Origin: an uncultured Bacteroidales bacterium
Lineage (GTDB): Bacteria; Bacteroidota; Bacteroidia; Bacteroidales; P3
Length of the DNA stretch: 36,958 nucleotides
NCBI GenBank assembly: GCA_900317285.1
Contig: ONGA01000020.1
Location: 1 to 36,958, forward strand
Reading direction: 5' to 3'
Shown here: positions 23,848 through 31,636 of the stretch, in pieces
Numbering within the stretch: the stretch's first letter is position 1
Layout: every line of letters begins with the position of its first letter
The notes under the pieces: generated by a model
The model's database searches: none
What the model was told of the DNA's origin: nothing
The model's input: only the letters and a program-made list of their open reading frames with translations
Made by a program: the position numbers and the translations under genes

Positions 23848-25104
23848 ATGATGAAAAAAGTTATCAAAATGGGCGTTGTGATGTCGCTTCTTGTGGCTTC
23901 CATGAGCGCCTTTGCACAAAACACCGGCAAAGCCGAGTATCCTCGCTACGGCTTTTGGAGCAACTGGTCCGTCGGTTTCTCCTTCGACCTCAACAACCAG
24001 GCTGCCATGAACGGCAACAGCTATGACGCTGGTTGGCGTCGTGCCACCAACGCTGGTATGGACATCTTCGCCCAGCAAAAACTCAACCACGCCTTCGACT
24101 GGCGTCTCCGTTTCGGCTTCCCCAGTTTCTGGGCTCCCCTGCAGGGCTATAAAGGCTACTACAACGACCGCCACATGTCCCTCACCCTCGACATCCTCTG
24201 GTCAATCAACAACTCCCTCCTCGGCTATGACCCCGACCGTCGTCTGAACCTCTACGTCTTCGCCGGTGGTGGTCTCGCCCTCAGCGGCAACAGCGATGAG
24301 GAAATGTCACTTCCCCTTGAGGATTATGAGCACGTCGGTATCGTCCTCGACGGTGGTGCCGGTGTCAGCTATCGCCTCACCGAGAAGCACAATATCTTTG
24401 CCGAGTATGGTTACGACATCAATGGCGATGCCCCCCATCCCACGCAGTTCTTCTCCAACGCCCTCCACAACACCAACCGCATCTTTCGCCTCGGTTACTT
24501 CTACTGCTTCGGCGTCACCGCCGCCGACCAGGCTGTGGCCGCCCAGAAAGCCATGCTGACCCAGGAGAACTTCTCCGCCCTCAACACCCAGGTCAACAAC
24601 CTCGAGCGTCAGGTTGCTACCGAGCGCGGCAACGAGAAGAAACTTGAGAACCGCATCGCCGAACTTGAAGACCAGCTCGCTCAGGCTATGGCTCAGGCCA
24701 ACAAGGGTAACAACGCTGCCTCCGACAGCCTCCAGGCCGTCATCGACCAGATCAAGGCCGACCAGCTGACCTTCTACGCCATGCCCTTCTCCGTCCTCTA
24801 CGACATCGATGACTGGAAAGTCTCCGAGAGCGAGGACATCAAGGTCAAAGCCGTCGCCCGCGTCCTCAAGGACAACCCCAACGTCAAAATCCTTGTTGTT
24901 GGCTTCGCCGACTACAGCGGCAGCGACAACTACAACATGAAGCTCTCCGAGAAGCGTGCCAACGAGGTCAAACGCCTCCTTGTCAAGAAATATGGCATCG
25001 CTGAGGATCGCATCCAGACCGAGTACAAAGGCAAGAGCGTTGCTTTCGGCGACATCCAGTACTCCCTCAACCGTCGCGTCAGCTTCTACCGTGTAATCGA
25101 ATAG
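23848..25104 (+). CDS. Outer-membrane barrel protein with OmpA-like C-terminal domain
   Basis: A 418-residue envelope protein. A signal peptide (MKKVIKMGVVMSLLVASMSAFAQ) is followed by a predicted beta-barrel (about 25-230), a coiled coil (about 236-288, NLERQVATERGNEKKLENRIAELEDQLAQ) and an OmpA-like domain (about 305-418). The OmpA motif is divergent: GFADYSGS replaces GHTDxxG, and the NxTxEGR segment before the final NRRV is missing, although the Asp and Arg used to bind peptidoglycan are kept. MM at the N-terminus gives two adjacent starts. It likely links outer membrane to peptidoglycan. It is highly codon-biased, suggesting strong expression, and is followed by a terminator and phased element copy 3. 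Confidence 0.87.
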   Translation: MMKKVIKMGVVMSLLVASMSAFAQNTGKAEYPRYGFWSNWSVGFSFDLNNQAAMNGNSYDAGWRRATNAGMDIFAQQKLNHAFDWRLRFGFPSFWAPLQGYKGYYNDRHMSLTLDILWSINNSLLGYDPDRRLNLYVFAGGGLALSGNSDEEMSLPLEDYEHVGIVLDGGAGVSYRLTEKHNIFAEYGYDINGDAPHPTQFFSNALHNTNRIFRLGYFYCFGVTAADQAVAAQKAMLTQENFSALNTQVNNLERQVATERGNEKKLENRIAELEDQLAQAMAQANKGNNAASDSLQAVIDQIKADQLTFYAMPFSVLYDIDDWKVSESEDIKVKAVARVLKDNPNVKILVVGFADYSGSDNYNMKLSEKRANEVKRLLVKKYGIAEDRIQTEYKGKSVAFGDIQYSLNRRVSFYRVIE

Positions 25105-25126
25105 TTTTAGGTAAACAATCACCCTT

Positions 25127-25161
25127 GCGGGGCATCCATCCACGGATGCCCCGCTTTTTTT
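25127..25161 (+). terminator. Strong terminator after the OmpA-type gene
   Basis: A perfect 11-bp GC-rich stem (GCGGGGCATCC / GGATGCCCCGC), loop ATCCAC, and a run of seven T at 25155-25161. It is a textbook intrinsic terminator 22 bp after the stop. Confidence 0.92.
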
Positions 25162-25331
25162 ATTCCCTCCTCTTCCCGTTTTTATTCCCTCCTCCTCCCG
25201 TTCCCTTTTGCTCCCCTTCCTGTTTCCCTCCCGTTTTTAATTCCTCCCCCTCTCCTGCCTCTCCCCCTGGCATGAGATAGTACACACATAGTAGCGATAT
25301 AGGAGATGAGTAAGAGTTCAGTAAGAGTTGA
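25155..25331 (+). repeat. Phased ATAG repeat element, copy 3, with 22-bp pyrimidine repeats
   Basis: A pyrimidine tract starts at the terminator T-run. It contains a near-perfect 22-bp tandem repeat (TTTTATTCCCTCCTC-type units, about 25158-25178 and 25180-25200) and a looser third 22-bp stretch at 25201-25222. CCCCCTGGCATGAG near 25263 then leads to units at 25277, 25288, 25299, 25310 and 25321, all exactly 11 bp apart (ATAGTAC, ATAGTAG, ATAGGAG, GTAAGAG, GTAAGAG). AGCGATATAGGAGA at 25293-25306 is shared with copy 1 at 375-388. Confidence 0.8.
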
Positions 25332-25412
25332 TGCCTATAATGTATTAATAACCACTCGATTGCAAATCTCAAAAAAACGCCTTTCCCTGCTTCAGGTGCA
25401 AAAAATGAATAA

Positions 25413-25437
25413 AGTCCGCAACTTAAGGTCGCGGACT
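25413..25437 (-). terminator. Terminator of the purN-glycosyltransferase-OmpA operon
   Basis: A 7-bp perfect stem (AGTCCGC / GCGGACT) with an 11-nt loop is followed, on the minus strand, by a T-rich stretch (TTATTCATTTTTTGC). It is 33 bp beyond the stop of the minus-strand OmpA gene. Confidence 0.65.
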
Positions 25438-25469
25438 CTTATAAGTGTCTGATAAAAAGTTTATTATTG

Positions 25470-26609
25470 CTATTTCTTCAGCACCCGGTACTCCACGCGG
25501 CGGTTCCTCTGGCGTCCCTCCTCCGTGTCGTTGCTGTCGACGGGCTGGCTCTTCCCGTAGCCGTTCCATTCTATCCGGCTTGCCTGGATGCCGTGGCTCA
25601 CGAGATAGTCTGCCACCGCCTTCGCCCGGGCTTCCGAAAGGCGCTGGTTGAAGTCCACAGTTCCCCGGTCGTCCGTGTGACCCCGCAGCTCGATGCGCAT
25701 GTTGGGGTGGACCTCGAGAAGCTCTTTCAAGCGGCTGAGCTCGCGAAACGACTGCTGGAGCAACTCGCTTTGCCCTGTTGCGAAATAGATGCCGTCGATG
25801 CTCACAAGGTCTCCCTCCCGGGGCTCCTCTGTCGTGGGCTGCTGCTTCGGTGGCAGGCTGTCGAGGCAGATAAGACTCACATCATCTATATAATAATAGG
25901 CTCCCGGCAGCACCGAGTAGTCCTTTCCGGTGGCAACCACATTCGAACGGTTAAAGCTGTTGAAGTTCCCGATAGTCAGGAACTTCTCCCCGCCTTCCGC
26001 GGTGAATTCTCCACTGATTTCCACCCATTCCGTGGTGTTGTCGAGTACCTTGTCGGCGGGGTTCGACACCTGTGGGCGGTAGTAGGTCCTAACCGATTCC
26101 GTGATGGTCGTATTTCTTTGCAGCAATTCCCTCTGCATCAGCACCTCCCATGTGGTGTCGCCGATGCGTTCTCGCGTCAGTAACGCGCTTAGGGTGGCGA
26201 TGGCATGGGGTGACTTGTCGGCCAGGCTGGTCCAGAAACTCACTCGGTAGCGCTTTCCGGCCGACAGGGGCTCCCGCAACTCGGTCTGCAGATACTCCCG
26301 GTAGTTCTCCTGTGAGCAGTAGATGCCGCAATAGCCCTCGCCGCTGTGGGCGCGCTGGACCCCCATCTTGTTCCTCGGGGTCTGGCACTCGCGGGTTCCG
26401 CAGGCATGGAAGTAGTCGCTACTTCCGCGGCTCGGCTGCCACCATCCCTCCACCTCATTCATCACACCCAGGGCATCCACCTTCTGGGGACAGTAGGTGT
26501 GTATTTCGAATGATGGGTTATGTATCATGCTATCAGATACTTGTCCTTTTACGGAAAGAAAAGGTAGCATGAGGCTCAGCCACACAATACTGGTCCAGTG
26601 CTTTTTCAT
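25470..26609 (-). CDS. OmpA-family protein with N-terminal carbohydrate-binding-like domain
   Basis: A 379-residue exported protein: signal peptide (MKKHWTSIVWLSLMLPFLSVKGQ), an N-terminal beta-sandwich-like region (about 25-265, beginning NPSFEIHTYCP, resembling galactose-binding or DUF642-type folds), then a complete OmpA-like domain (about 275-379: RGHTDDRG, LSEARAKAV, QRNRRVEYRV) predicted to bind peptidoglycan. The N-terminal fold assignment is tentative. The start at 26609 gives the signal peptide, and its A overlaps the stop of the upstream glycosyltransferase gene (TAATG), suggesting translational coupling. It is the third gene of a leftward operon after purN and the glycosyltransferase. 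Confidence 0.88.
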   Translation of the reverse strand: MKKHWTSIVWLSLMLPFLSVKGQVSDSMIHNPSFEIHTYCPQKVDALGVMNEVEGWWQPSRGSSDYFHACGTRECQTPRNKMGVQRAHSGEGYCGIYCSQENYREYLQTELREPLSAGKRYRVSFWTSLADKSPHAIATLSALLTRERIGDTTWEVLMQRELLQRNTTITESVRTYYRPQVSNPADKVLDNTTEWVEISGEFTAEGGEKFLTIGNFNSFNRSNVVATGKDYSVLPGAYYYIDDVSLICLDSLPPKQQPTTEEPREGDLVSIDGIYFATGQSELLQQSFRELSRLKELLEVHPNMRIELRGHTDDRGTVDFNQRLSEARAKAVADYLVSHGIQASRIEWNGYGKSQPVDSNDTEEGRQRNRRVEYRVLKK

Positions 26610-27736
26610 TACGATTTGATGGTTTTCATCATGCTGTCCCACAGTAGGTTGGCAGTGATTTCCCAGCTGAATTTCTGCCGCTGCAGCCGTCCTTTTTCTA
26701 TGAACTCCTGCCGCAACGTTTTATCGCGTAATCTGCTGATAGCATGTGCTATATCATCTATGTCCGAGGGGTCGATGTAAAGCACCGCATCTCCCCCCAC
26801 TTCGGGCATTGAAGTGGTTCTGGAGGCTATCACGGCCGTCTCGGCATACATTGCTTCAAGTATTGGAATGCCAAATCCCTCAAAGTATGATGGATAGACA
26901 AGCATCTCGGCGGCGGAGAGCAGTGCCGAGAGGTCGTTGGGCTCCACCCGTCCGGGGAATATCACATCGCTTTGGTGTTTCATCCCATTCCAGGCGGATT
27001 CCAGTTCATCTTGCCACCATACGCGGCTGCCCACGACCACCAGCTTCAAGTCCTCATTGCCCTTGTCTTCCTTCACCTTGTCGAAGGCAAGCAGCAGGTT
27101 GGCAAGGTTTTTCCTTTTAAGGATGGTGCTGATGAAAATGACAAAAGGATGTCCGTCGGTAAAACGCTGACGGATGGCTTCTTTCTCGTTGTCGGAATGG
27201 GGGCGGTAGTTGCTGTGGGCTCCGTCGTACACTACATCGATTTTTTCCGCAGGGATGCCATAGGTCTCTGCAATGTCCTTCTTCGAATAGCTCGAGACGG
27301 TGGCAAGCCGTGTGGCATTGCGCGCGAAAAGAGGGAAGTAATGGCTCATGTAACGTTGGTGCGACGCCTTGAGGTTCCCCGAGGCATGCTCGAAGTTCAA
27401 GTCATGTATCACGTTCAGTGTCGGCACCTTGGGGTTCAGCGGCATCATTCCGTCGGGCGACAGGTATAGGTCAATCTTGTAACGCTTGAGCGCCATTTGA
27501 GTGCTCCATTCGAAATAGAGGTACCACAGGACGGGATGCCTCGCCTGGGGGCAGAGCACCACTGGCGTTACATTGTCCGCGAAGAGGAATTCGGGATGGG
27601 GTTTCCGGTCGAAAAAAAAGAAAAACTCGTGCTCCGGATGTGCCAGTACCATGCGTCGCGCCGTTTCGGCAGTGAACCAACCGATGCCGTCGAGCCGGTC
27701 GTGGAGCAGCAGGCGGGTGTTGACAGCGATGCGCAT
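26609..27736 (-). CDS. Glycosyltransferase family 4-type protein
   Basis: A predicted retaining GT-B glycosyltransferase of 375 residues with no signal peptide. The N-terminal half begins MRIAVNTRLLLHDRLDGIGWFT, typical of GT4 enzymes that bind acceptor, and includes an FFFFF stretch near residue 40. The C-terminal nucleotide-sugar half has VIFISTILKRKNLANLLLAF and the EX7E motif region EGFGIPILEAMYAETAVI. Donor and acceptor cannot be inferred. It starts 3 bp after purN stops and overlaps the OmpA gene by one base, so the three genes are one operon; the link between purine synthesis and an envelope glycan enzyme may only be positional. Confidence 0.9.
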   Translation of the reverse strand: MRIAVNTRLLLHDRLDGIGWFTAETARRMVLAHPEHEFFFFFDRKPHPEFLFADNVTPVVLCPQARHPVLWYLYFEWSTQMALKRYKIDLYLSPDGMMPLNPKVPTLNVIHDLNFEHASGNLKASHQRYMSHYFPLFARNATRLATVSSYSKKDIAETYGIPAEKIDVVYDGAHSNYRPHSDNEKEAIRQRFTDGHPFVIFISTILKRKNLANLLLAFDKVKEDKGNEDLKLVVVGSRVWWQDELESAWNGMKHQSDVIFPGRVEPNDLSALLSAAEMLVYPSYFEGFGIPILEAMYAETAVIASRTTSMPEVGGDAVLYIDPSDIDDIAHAISRLRDKTLRQEFIEKGRLQRQKFSWEITANLLWDSMMKTIKS

Positions 27737-27739
27737 GGC

Positions 27740-28309
27740 TCAGCGGGCGTTGATGGTCTCGTCGATGATTTTCGGGAAATACTCTTTCTCCAGCAGGTGG
27801 ATTTTTGCCGCAAGACTGTCGGGGGTGTCCTCCGGAGTAATCTGGCAACGTGCCTGGAAAAGTGTCGTACCCCGGTCATAATGCTGGTCGACGATGTGGA
27901 TGGTGATGCCGCTTTCTTTCTCGTGGTTGGCAATAACTGCCTCATGCACATGGTGACCATACATCCCCTTCCCGCCGTAGGCAGGGAGCAGAGCGGGATG
28001 AATATTGATAATGTGGTTGGGATAGGCGGCAAGCATGTTTTCCGGCACAAGCCAGAGGAATCCCGCCAGAATCACCCAGTCGGCTTGTTTCTCCTTCAAA
28101 TAATCCAGCACGGCAGAGCTCTCATAAAAGTCTTTGCGACCGAAGTAACGGGATTCAACGCCCAGGTTCTTAGCCCTTTGGGCAATATAGGCATCCTTCA
28201 CGTTGTAGATGATGCAGGCTATCTCTACATCGGCTCTTCCGGCAAAGTATTCCGTTATCTGTTGAGCATTGGTGCCGTTGCCGGAACCCAGGATTGCAAG
28301 TCTTGTCAT
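27740..28309 (-). CDS. purN: Phosphoribosylglycinamide formyltransferase (PurN)
   Basis: Transfers a formyl group from 10-formyl-THF to GAR in de novo purine synthesis. The 189-residue length is standard. The phosphate-binding GSGNGTN is at residues 8-14. The catalytic Asn and His are in INIHPALLPAYGGKGMYG, and the catalytic Asp lies in HIVDQHYDRG. It is the first gene of the leftward operon. A possible -7 box (TATTTTTG, minus strand, 28343-28336) lies 27 bp upstream without a clear -33 element. Confidence 0.97.
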   Translation of the reverse strand: MTRLAILGSGNGTNAQQITEYFAGRADVEIACIIYNVKDAYIAQRAKNLGVESRYFGRKDFYESSAVLDYLKEKQADWVILAGFLWLVPENMLAAYPNHIINIHPALLPAYGGKGMYGHHVHEAVIANHEKESGITIHIVDQHYDRGTTLFQARCQITPEDTPDSLAAKIHLLEKEYFPKIIDETINAR

Positions 28310-28657
28310 ATAATTATATAGTTTAAAATAAAATGCAAAAATAAGAAATAATATTGAAACAGAGCGACTAAAATCATCGCAGATAGGTTATTCTATTGAA
28401 AATAAGAAGAATACATCTTCCTGTGTGTGTTGCGACCAATGATAGGCGAATTTTTGTGAAAATTAATTAAAATTTTGACAGAAGTACACGGAAAAAAGAA
28501 ATGAAAAAATCGAAAAGTCGAAAAAAAATATTTTATTAGGATGCTTTATCTCAATATTTTAGTAAATTTAACACATGTCTGAAATGTTAAAAAATGTTTA
28601 TATGTCGGAAAAATTTTGTTTCTTTGCACCCAGTTTTATCAATTAAAATTAAAGAAA
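28310..28657. other. AT-rich divergent intergenic region (purN / acpP)
   Basis: A 348-bp gap without a gene. On the minus strand, TATTTTTG at 28343-28336 could be the purN -7 box. On the plus strand, TTTCTTTG at 28619-28626 is an imperfect -7 box for acpP, with TTTA about 18 bp upstream. The middle (28380-28600) is A/T-rich and shows no repeat, hairpin or RNA gene that I can recognise. Confidence 0.45.
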
Positions 28658-28894
28658 ATGTCAGAAATTGCAACTAGAGTTAAGAGCATCATCACCGACA
28701 AATTGGGTGTTGAAGAAAGTCAGGTTACTCCCGAAGCCAGCTTCACCAACGATCTTGGTGCAGATTCTTTGGACACTGTTGAGCTGATCATGGAGCTCGA
28801 GAAAGAGTTCGACCTCTCCATTCCCGATGAAGAAGCTGAGAAGATCGTCACCGTTGGCGACGCTATCGCTTTCATCGAAAACGCGAAAAAGTAA
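28658..28894 (+). CDS. acpP: Acyl carrier protein
   Basis: Carries growing acyl chains on a phosphopantetheine arm in fatty acid synthesis. The 78-residue acidic protein has the attachment motif GADSLD with Ser37. Helix II ([20 protein letters not shown]) and the C-terminal IAFIENAKK are typical. The ATG at 28658 gives the standard [11 protein letters not shown]-terminus; an upstream ATG at 28616 overlaps the promoter region. It is 26 bp ahead of fabF, the usual pairing. It is a possible substrate of the phosphopantetheinyl transferase at 15037, although AcpS normally serves this ACP. Confidence 0.98.
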   Translation: MSEIATRVKSIITDKLGVEESQVTPEASFTNDLGADSLDTVELIMELEKEFDLSIPDEEAEKIVTVGDAIAFIENAKK

Positions 28895-28920
28895 GTAATT
28901 AAAGCTACTCTTTCCGCTTT

Positions 28921-30165
28921 ATGGAGTTGAAAAGAGTTGTTGTTACAGGTCTCGGCGCGCTCACACCTATTGGCAACACGGTCCCCGAATTATGGGACGC
29001 CTTGGTCAAGGGAGTGAGCGGAGCCGGGCCAATAACACATTTCGATGCCTCAAAGTTCAAATGCAAGATTGCAGCTGAACTGAAGGGTTTCGATCCTTTC
29101 AACTATTTTGACAAGAAGGAGATGCGCCTCCTCGACGGTTACACCGTGTACGGTCTCATTACTGTCGACGAAGCACTCCGCGATGCAGGACTGAACGATG
29201 ACAATATCGACAAGTCCCGCATGGGTGTCATTTGGGGCTCCGGTATGGGCGGAGTAAAAAGTCTTCAGGACGAGCTGATGGAATTCGCTTTGTCCGAAGG
29301 CAATCCCCGTTTCAGCCCCTATTGGATTCCAAAGGTAATCACCGATATCTGTGCCGGTCAGATTGCTATCCGGCATGGATTGAGAGGTCCGAACTACAGC
29401 ACGGTTGCAGCTTGCGCAACATCGGCTGTCGCCATCAGCGATGCTTTTAACCTGATTCGTTTGGGTAAGGTCGATGCGATGGTGGCTGGCGGATCGGAAT
29501 GCGCGGTTGTAGAGGCAGGTATTGGCGGTTTCGGCAATATGCGTGCACTCTCTACACGCAACGATGACCCCAAGACGGCATCGCGCCCCTTCGACAAAGA
29601 CCGTGACGGTTTTGTCCTGGGTGAAGGCTCGGCCACTCTGATTCTTGAAGAATTGGAACATGCCAAAGCCCGTGGGGCAAAGATCTATGCCGAGATTACC
29701 GGTACGGGTCTTTCTGCTGACGCTTACCACATCACAGCTTCTCATCCTGAAGGTCTGGGAACCATCAGCGTCATGCGGCAGGCTGTAGAGGAATCAGGTA
29801 TGGCGTTGACCGATGTCGACCACATCAACACCCATGGTACTTCGACACCTATCGGCGATATCTCCGAACCCAAAGCCATCGTGGGTCTCTTTGGCGACCA
29901 TTCCTACAAGATGGCTATCAATTCAACCAAGTCGATGACAGGTCATCTTCTTGGTGCAGCAGGTGCCGTTGAGGCCATTGCCACCATCCTTACCATTAAG
30001 AATGGTATCGTGCCTCCCACCATCAACCATTTCACCGACGACCCCCAGATTCCGGCACTTGATTTCACTTTCAACCAGGCAAAGAGACGTGAGGTCAACT
30101 TTGCCATCAGCAATGCCTTCGGTTTCGGCGGTCACAATGTCTGTCTTGCTTTCAGAAAGTATTAG
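28921..30165 (+). CDS. fabF: Beta-ketoacyl-ACP synthase II
   Basis: Condenses malonyl-ACP with acyl-ACP during fatty acid elongation. The 414-residue thiolase-fold protein has the Cys-His-His triad at Cys165 (AACATSA), His305 (NTHGTSTPIGD) and His342 (TGHLLGAAGAVEAI), plus the FGFGGHN end. It lies between acpP and rnc, with rnc starting 3 bp after the stop, so the three are one transcription unit. Confidence 0.98.
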   Translation: MELKRVVVTGLGALTPIGNTVPELWDALVKGVSGAGPITHFDASKFKCKIAAELKGFDPFNYFDKKEMRLLDGYTVYGLITVDEALRDAGLNDDNIDKSRMGVIWGSGMGGVKSLQDELMEFALSEGNPRFSPYWIPKVITDICAGQIAIRHGLRGPNYSTVAACATSAVAISDAFNLIRLGKVDAMVAGGSECAVVEAGIGGFGNMRALSTRNDDPKTASRPFDKDRDGFVLGEGSATLILEELEHAKARGAKIYAEITGTGLSADAYHITASHPEGLGTISVMRQAVEESGMALTDVDHINTHGTSTPIGDISEPKAIVGLFGDHSYKMAINSTKSMTGHLLGAAGAVEAIATILTIKNGIVPPTINHFTDDPQIPALDFTFNQAKRREVNFAISNAFGFGGHNVCLAFRKY

Positions 30166-30168
30166 CAG

Positions 30169-30900
30169 ATGTTGTTCTTTTTCAGGAAAAGGGAAAATAA
30201 GGAAATTTGCGTCTTTGTGAAGGGTGTGCTGGGATTTGTTCCTAAGCATACTGATTTGTTTCACACTGCATTCATCCATCGCTCTTCGTCGGCGTCCTTC
30301 AAGGGTCACCGGGTTAATAATGAGCGCCTGGAATATCTGGGAGATGCCGTATTGAGCGCCGTTGTGGCGGACTTTCTCTACAGGAAGTATCCTTATCAGG
30401 GAGAAGGCTTCCTCACGGAGATGCGTTCCAAGATTGTCAGTCGCGCCAGTCTGAACAAGTTGGCGAAGAAAATCGGTCTTCTTGACATGATTGACTATCA
30501 GCGGAACTCGCAAGGGGGCTTCAAATCCATTGGTGGGGATGCTTTCGAGGCTCTTGTCGGTGCCGTTTACCTTGAAAAAGGATACAAGCGCACGCGACGT
30601 ATCATTATTGACCGAATACTTTGTACCCATCTGGATGTCGATAGCATTGCCACTACCGACTGGAATTACAAGAGCAAACTGATTGACTGGGGACAGAAAA
30701 ACCATAAAAAGGTCTCCTTTGAGGTTGTCCGTTCTTTCACCGAAGGCCACTCCAGCCGCAGGCAGTATGAGTGTCAGGTGAATATCGACGGCGTGCCGCA
30801 GAAGTCAGCAGTTGATTTTTCCATCAAGGCGGCTGAGCAATTGGCGGCCGAGAAGACTTACAAAGAAATTGTTGCCCAGACGGTGAATGAGAAGGAATGA
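30169..30900 (+). CDS. rnc: Ribonuclease III
   Basis: A double-strand-specific endoribonuclease for rRNA and mRNA processing. The 243-residue protein has the signature NERLEYLGDAVL with metal ligands Glu55 and Asp59, and the second pair Asp124 and Glu127 in GDAFEALVGAVY. A C-terminal dsRNA-binding domain follows (about 166-243, WNYKSKLIDWGQKN...AAEQLAAEKTYKEI). The acpP-fabF-rnc order is common. The next gene's ATG overlaps its end by 14 bp. Its substrates could include the long hairpins in the ribosomal protein operon of this window (inference). Confidence 0.97.
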   Translation: MLFFFRKRENKEICVFVKGVLGFVPKHTDLFHTAFIHRSSSASFKGHRVNNERLEYLGDAVLSAVVADFLYRKYPYQGEGFLTEMRSKIVSRASLNKLAKKIGLLDMIDYQRNSQGGFKSIGGDAFEALVGAVYLEKGYKRTRRIIIDRILCTHLDVDSIATTDWNYKSKLIDWGQKNHKKVSFEVVRSFTEGHSSRRQYECQVNIDGVPQKSAVDFSIKAAEQLAAEKTYKEIVAQTVNEKE

Positions 30901-31636
30901 GTTTCTTTTCCTGTTTCTTCTTTGTTTGACATTTCCTGCCGGTGCGCAGTTCGCCAGTGTACCCGCAGACGCCCGCAGTTGTGCGTTGGGAGGCGTCCGG
31001 GATTATGTTGACGGTAGCCGTCATGTGTCCATAGACTATCGTCATGGTTTCATGCTTTCCGAGATGTCTACCCGCAGCATTGAGGCCGCTTTCCCGTTAG
31101 GGAGAATGGGCTCGGTGGTGGCTCGCTACAGCCATTTTGGTGATCATGATTATGCTGAGCAGCAGGCATCCGCAGGTTATTATATGTCACTCAACGACTG
31201 GTTGTCGATGGGTGTGGCAGGTCGCTACCTCCGATTGGGTACTTCCGATGGTCATTATCTTCCGCAGCAGTGGCTTGCGTTAGTCGTCGCTGCGAAAGCC
31301 GCACTTTCTCCATCGCTTTATTTTACGGGACAGACAGGGACACGTCCGTGGGACGAGGAACGCCCGTGGCAGATGAGTATCGGGATGGGATACCGTCCTG
31401 TAAACCATCTTTTGGCACTTGTGGAAGTGGAAAGCGAGGATCGTCTGCGGATGCACTGCGGTGCGGAATATTGCTACCGTGAACATTATTTCCTGCGCGC
31501 GGGATTCTCCACCGCTCCATTGGCACTCTCCTTTGGCGTGGGCGCGCGCTTCGGGAATTATAGCATTGATATTGCTGCAGCGGATTATCAAACTCTCGGC
31601 ATTACACCTCAAATCTCACTTGCGCTATGGTTCTGA
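30887..31636 (+). CDS. Predicted outer-membrane beta-barrel protein (PorV/PorQ-like, uncertain)
   Basis: A 249-residue protein with a signal peptide (MRRNEFLFLFLLCLTFPAGAQ). It continues FASVPADARSCALGG, reminiscent of the DARSxxMG start of PorV/PorQ-type barrels, then shows alternating amphipathic strands and ends in the aromatic residue Phe (SLALWF), as expected for BAM-assembled barrels. The length is short for PorV (about 390), so membership is tentative; it may be an uncharacterised barrel. It overlaps rnc by 14 bp, and its last 10 bp overlap the start of the HhH-barrel gene, suggesting the two proteins are made together. Confidence 0.72.
   Translation: MRRNEFLFLFLLCLTFPAGAQFASVPADARSCALGGVRDYVDGSRHVSIDYRHGFMLSEMSTRSIEAAFPLGRMGSVVARYSHFGDHDYAEQQASAGYYMSLNDWLSMGVAGRYLRLGTSDGHYLPQQWLALVVAAKAALSPSLYFTGQTGTRPWDEERPWQMSIGMGYRPVNHLLALVEVESEDRLRMHCGAEYCYREHYFLRAGFSTAPLALSFGVGARFGNYSIDIAAADYQTLGITPQISLALWF

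Noticed and set aside
25155-25331. The repeats as a CRISPR array
   Set aside because: Units are only 11 or 22 bp, contiguous and imperfect, with no unique spacers and no cas genes nearby.
28310-28657. A structural RNA (6S, tmRNA, SRP) in the purN-acpP gap
   Set aside because: No conserved motifs or long stable stems were found in this AT-rich sequence.
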